Shown: piece by piece, positions 6,005 to 7,476 of the stretch
Layout: each line of letters begins with the position of its first letter
Position numbering within the stretch: position 1 is the stretch's first letter
NCBI GenBank assembly: GCA_002335355.1
Contig: DCTD01000024.1
Location: 3,300 to 10,775 of the forward strand
Origin: Patescibacteria group bacterium UBA1449
GTDB taxonomy: Bacteria; Patescibacteriota; Microgenomatia; UBA1400; UBA1449
Reading direction: 5' to 3'
DNA: 7,476 bases
Notes under the pieces: model-generated
What the model was told of the DNA's origin: nothing
Database searches by the model: none
Seen by the model: only the letters and a program-made list of their open reading frames with translations
Program-made: the position numbers and the translations under genes

Positions 6005-6805
6005 ATGCTTCTTTCAGTGGTTATCTTAACCCACAATAACGACGATACTGTTACCTCATGTCTAGATTCAATTACTTTTGCTGATGAAATCATCATTGTT
6101 GATGACAACTCCACAGACTCAACTCAAGAAAGCGTCAATCACTGGCAGCACCATAACTCAAGACAAACAGTAAGGTATGTAACCCATCCGTTAGATAATA
6201 ATTTTTCAGTCCAAAGAAACTTTGGTTTACAGCACGCTTCAGGGGATTGGGTGTTGTTTATTGATGCTGATGAAGTAGTCCCAATCGATCTTGGTCAGGA
6301 GATCAGGCAGATTATTCAAAACTCAATAAACGCATGTGATGGGTACTATCTTAACCGCTATGATATTTTTTTAGGAAAACAGCTGAAACATGGTGAGACA
6401 GCTCATGTAAAACTTTTGCGGTTAGCAAAAAGAAGAGCAGGGACGTGGAAAGGAACAGTCCATGAAGTGTGGGATATTCCAGGCAATAAAGGTCTGCTTA
6501 AACGTGCGCTCCTTCATAAGCGTCCGATATCAATATCTGAGTTTTTAAACCGTATCAACTGGTATTCTAGTATCCGAGCTATTGAACTTTATAATGAAAA
6601 AGTAAAAGAGCCATTAGTAAAACTTTTTTTCTTTCCAATCGGCAAGTTTCTTAACAACTATATTATCAAAGGGGGATTTCGTGATGGATTTCCAGGTTTA
6701 GCTGTGGCTTGGATTATGAGTTGGCACTCACTTTTAGTCAGGATTAAACTAAGGCTTTTATGGAAGAATAATGGGAGCTCTTTCTTCCCACTGGCAAAAC
6801 ACTAA
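6005..6805 (+). CDS. WaaE/KdtX-like family 2 glycosyltransferase
   Basis: A 266-residue GT2 enzyme of the type often called LPS core or beta-1,4-glucosyltransferase. LSVVILTHNNDDTVTSCLDSI (3-23), FADEIIIVDDNSTDST (25-40), the RNFG step (71-74) and DWVLFIDADE (81-90) with its DAD metal-binding motif (87-89) form the GT-A core. GTWKGTVHE (146-154) is the conserved WxGxVHE box. LLHKRPISISEFLNRINWYSS (169-189) and a C-terminal amphipathic/hydrophobic part (205-253, with FPIGKFLNNYIIKGGFRDGFPGL) are normal for this subfamily and suggest contact with the membrane and a lipid-linked acceptor. The length is normal. The next gene starts 2 bp after its stop, so the two are surely co-transcribed and probably translationally coupled. 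The sugar specificity cannot be read from sequence. Confidence 0.9.
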   Translation: MLLSVVILTHNNDDTVTSCLDSITFADEIIIVDDNSTDSTQESVNHWQHHNSRQTVRYVTHPLDNNFSVQRNFGLQHASGDWVLFIDADEVVPIDLGQEIRQIIQNSINACDGYYLNRYDIFLGKQLKHGETAHVKLLRLAKRRAGTWKGTVHEVWDIPGNKGLLKRALLHKRPISISEFLNRINWYSSIRAIELYNEKVKEPLVKLFFFPIGKFLNNYIIKGGFRDGFPGLAVAWIMSWHSLLVRIKLRLLWKNNGSSFFPLAKH

Positions 6806-6807
6806 CT

Positions 6808-7476
6808 ATGCAGCTTACGTCCCTTTTACCACTTCTTTTACTCTTACTATTCCCGTTTGGACAACTCGCTACTATTCCGTTCCCTAGACCAGAAGTTCAT
6901 ATATATTGGCATGATATTCTCATTATGCTTACTCTTATTTTTAATTATCGTTTGTTACGTAATTTATCAATAAAACATAGGTATTTTTCAGGTTTCATTG
7001 CCTTTTCCATTTTCTCACTTGTTTTATCACTCTCTGTTTTATCACAAACAGAAGTGGTAATTGGGAGTTTGTATTTACTGCGGTGGATTGCCTATACGCT
7101 GTTACTTTTACTCCTCATACACATTAAAGATTCTTGGTTTCATGACCGTTTTTCTACTTATATCACCGTGAGTATTGTAATTAGTCTAATCCTCTGTTTT
7201 GGTCAGTACATTTTCTTTCCTAGTTTTGAACCGTTGTTTGCTTCAGGGTGGGACCGGCATGCATTCCGGCTTGCTGGCCCCTGGCTTGATGCTAACTTTA
7301 CCGGGTTACTCTTAGTGTTTTTCTTCTTCTGGTCTTTAGATAAAGCACTAGAAACACCAAACCAACGAGACAAACAATTTTTATACAGTTTCTTAACACT
7401 AAGTACATTTGCTGCCCTATTGTTAACCTATAGCCGTAGTTCGTATCTGGCATTTTTAGTGGCTTTGTTTGTCTAC
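6808..7476 (+). CDS. O-antigen ligase/polymerase-like membrane protein (WaaL/Wzy type), 3' end cut by window edge
   Basis: I read this from the ATG at 6808 to the right edge: 223 codons with no stop, so it is partial. It is very hydrophobic, with about six to seven membrane segments so far (first helix MQLTSLLPLLLLLLF). Two marks point to the O-antigen ligase/polymerase family (Wzy_C/WaaL-like): the FRLAGPWLDANFTGLLL stretch (about 154-170), equivalent to the family's G-x-x-x-xPNxxG region, and LLTYSRSSYLAFLVAL (about 205-220), equivalent to the conserved L-T-x-SR-x helix. Such proteins polymerise or transfer flipped, lipid-linked glycans on the outer face of the membrane. This fits the flippase and glycosyltransferases nearby. 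The large periplasmic loop that separates ligases from polymerases lies beyond the edge, so the two cannot be told apart. It starts 2 bp after the preceding GT2 gene with no Shine-Dalgarno. Confidence 0.85.
   Translation, partial: MQLTSLLPLLLLLLFPFGQLATIPFPRPEVHIYWHDILIMLTLIFNYRLLRNLSIKHRYFSGFIAFSIFSLVLSLSVLSQTEVVIGSLYLLRWIAYTLLLLLLIHIKDSWFHDRFSTYITVSIVISLILCFGQYIFFPSFEPLFASGWDRHAFRLAGPWLDANFTGLLLVFFFFWSLDKALETPNQRDKQFLYSFLTLSTFAALLLTYSRSSYLAFLVALFVY

Noticed and set aside
1..7476. Recoded TGA (Gly or Trp) as in some Patescibacteria
   Set aside because: All eight genes are intact under the standard bacterial code, with TAA or TAG stops where visible and TGG for Trp; no in-frame TGA needs explaining.
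1..7476. CRISPR arrays, tRNA genes, insertion sequences or long direct repeats
   Set aside because: I saw no repeated units, cloverleaf-like stretches, transposase motifs or terminal inverted repeats on reading both strands.

Overview
This is an AT-rich window of tightly packed, mostly surface-related genes. The gene style suggests a small-genome bacterium of the Patescibacteria/CPR type, perhaps Microgenomates. That placement rests on the N-terminal form of the GT4 enzyme (MKIAVFHNLPSGGGKR), the run of divergent polysaccharide genes, the secreted C39-like protein and the lack of Shine-Dalgarno sites. It is inference only: the window holds no rRNA or ribosomal protein marker. All genes read through with the standard bacterial code, and no in-frame TGA needs reassignment.

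Layout. On the minus strand, from about 2293 down to the left edge, a secreted multidomain C39-like cysteine peptidase is followed 18 bp later by a small single-pass membrane protein cut by the window edge. A 53-bp intergenic region (2294-2346) carries back-to-back promoters. Two plus-strand glycosyltransferases follow, a GT4 and a WbbL-like GT2. The GT2 gene runs 93 bp into the 3' end of a convergent minus-strand gene for a Wzx-type polysaccharide flippase. Divergent from the flippase is a 110-residue protein with a Cys/His cluster, which I do not recognise. A second GT2 gene and the start of an O-antigen ligase/polymerase-like membrane protein then form a plus-strand pair that leaves at the right edge.

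Working together. Three glycosyltransferases, a flippase and a ligase/polymerase make a coherent lipid-linked glycan pathway: assembly on the inner face of the membrane, flipping, then polymerisation or transfer outside. The secreted peptidase and its membrane neighbour are probably cell-surface proteins from an adjoining operon.

Most interesting signals. (1) Several starts lie directly behind -10 elements, and none of the eight genes has a Shine-Dalgarno sequence, so leaderless or SD-independent translation is likely. (2) A perfect TTGACA -35 box covers the longest-ORF TTG start of the peptidase, so that start is probably wrong. (3) An 11/14-matched, 29-bp dyad is centred on a perfect extended -10 element in front of the Cys/His protein. 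(4) The GT2 and flippase genes overlap tail to tail in coding sequence.
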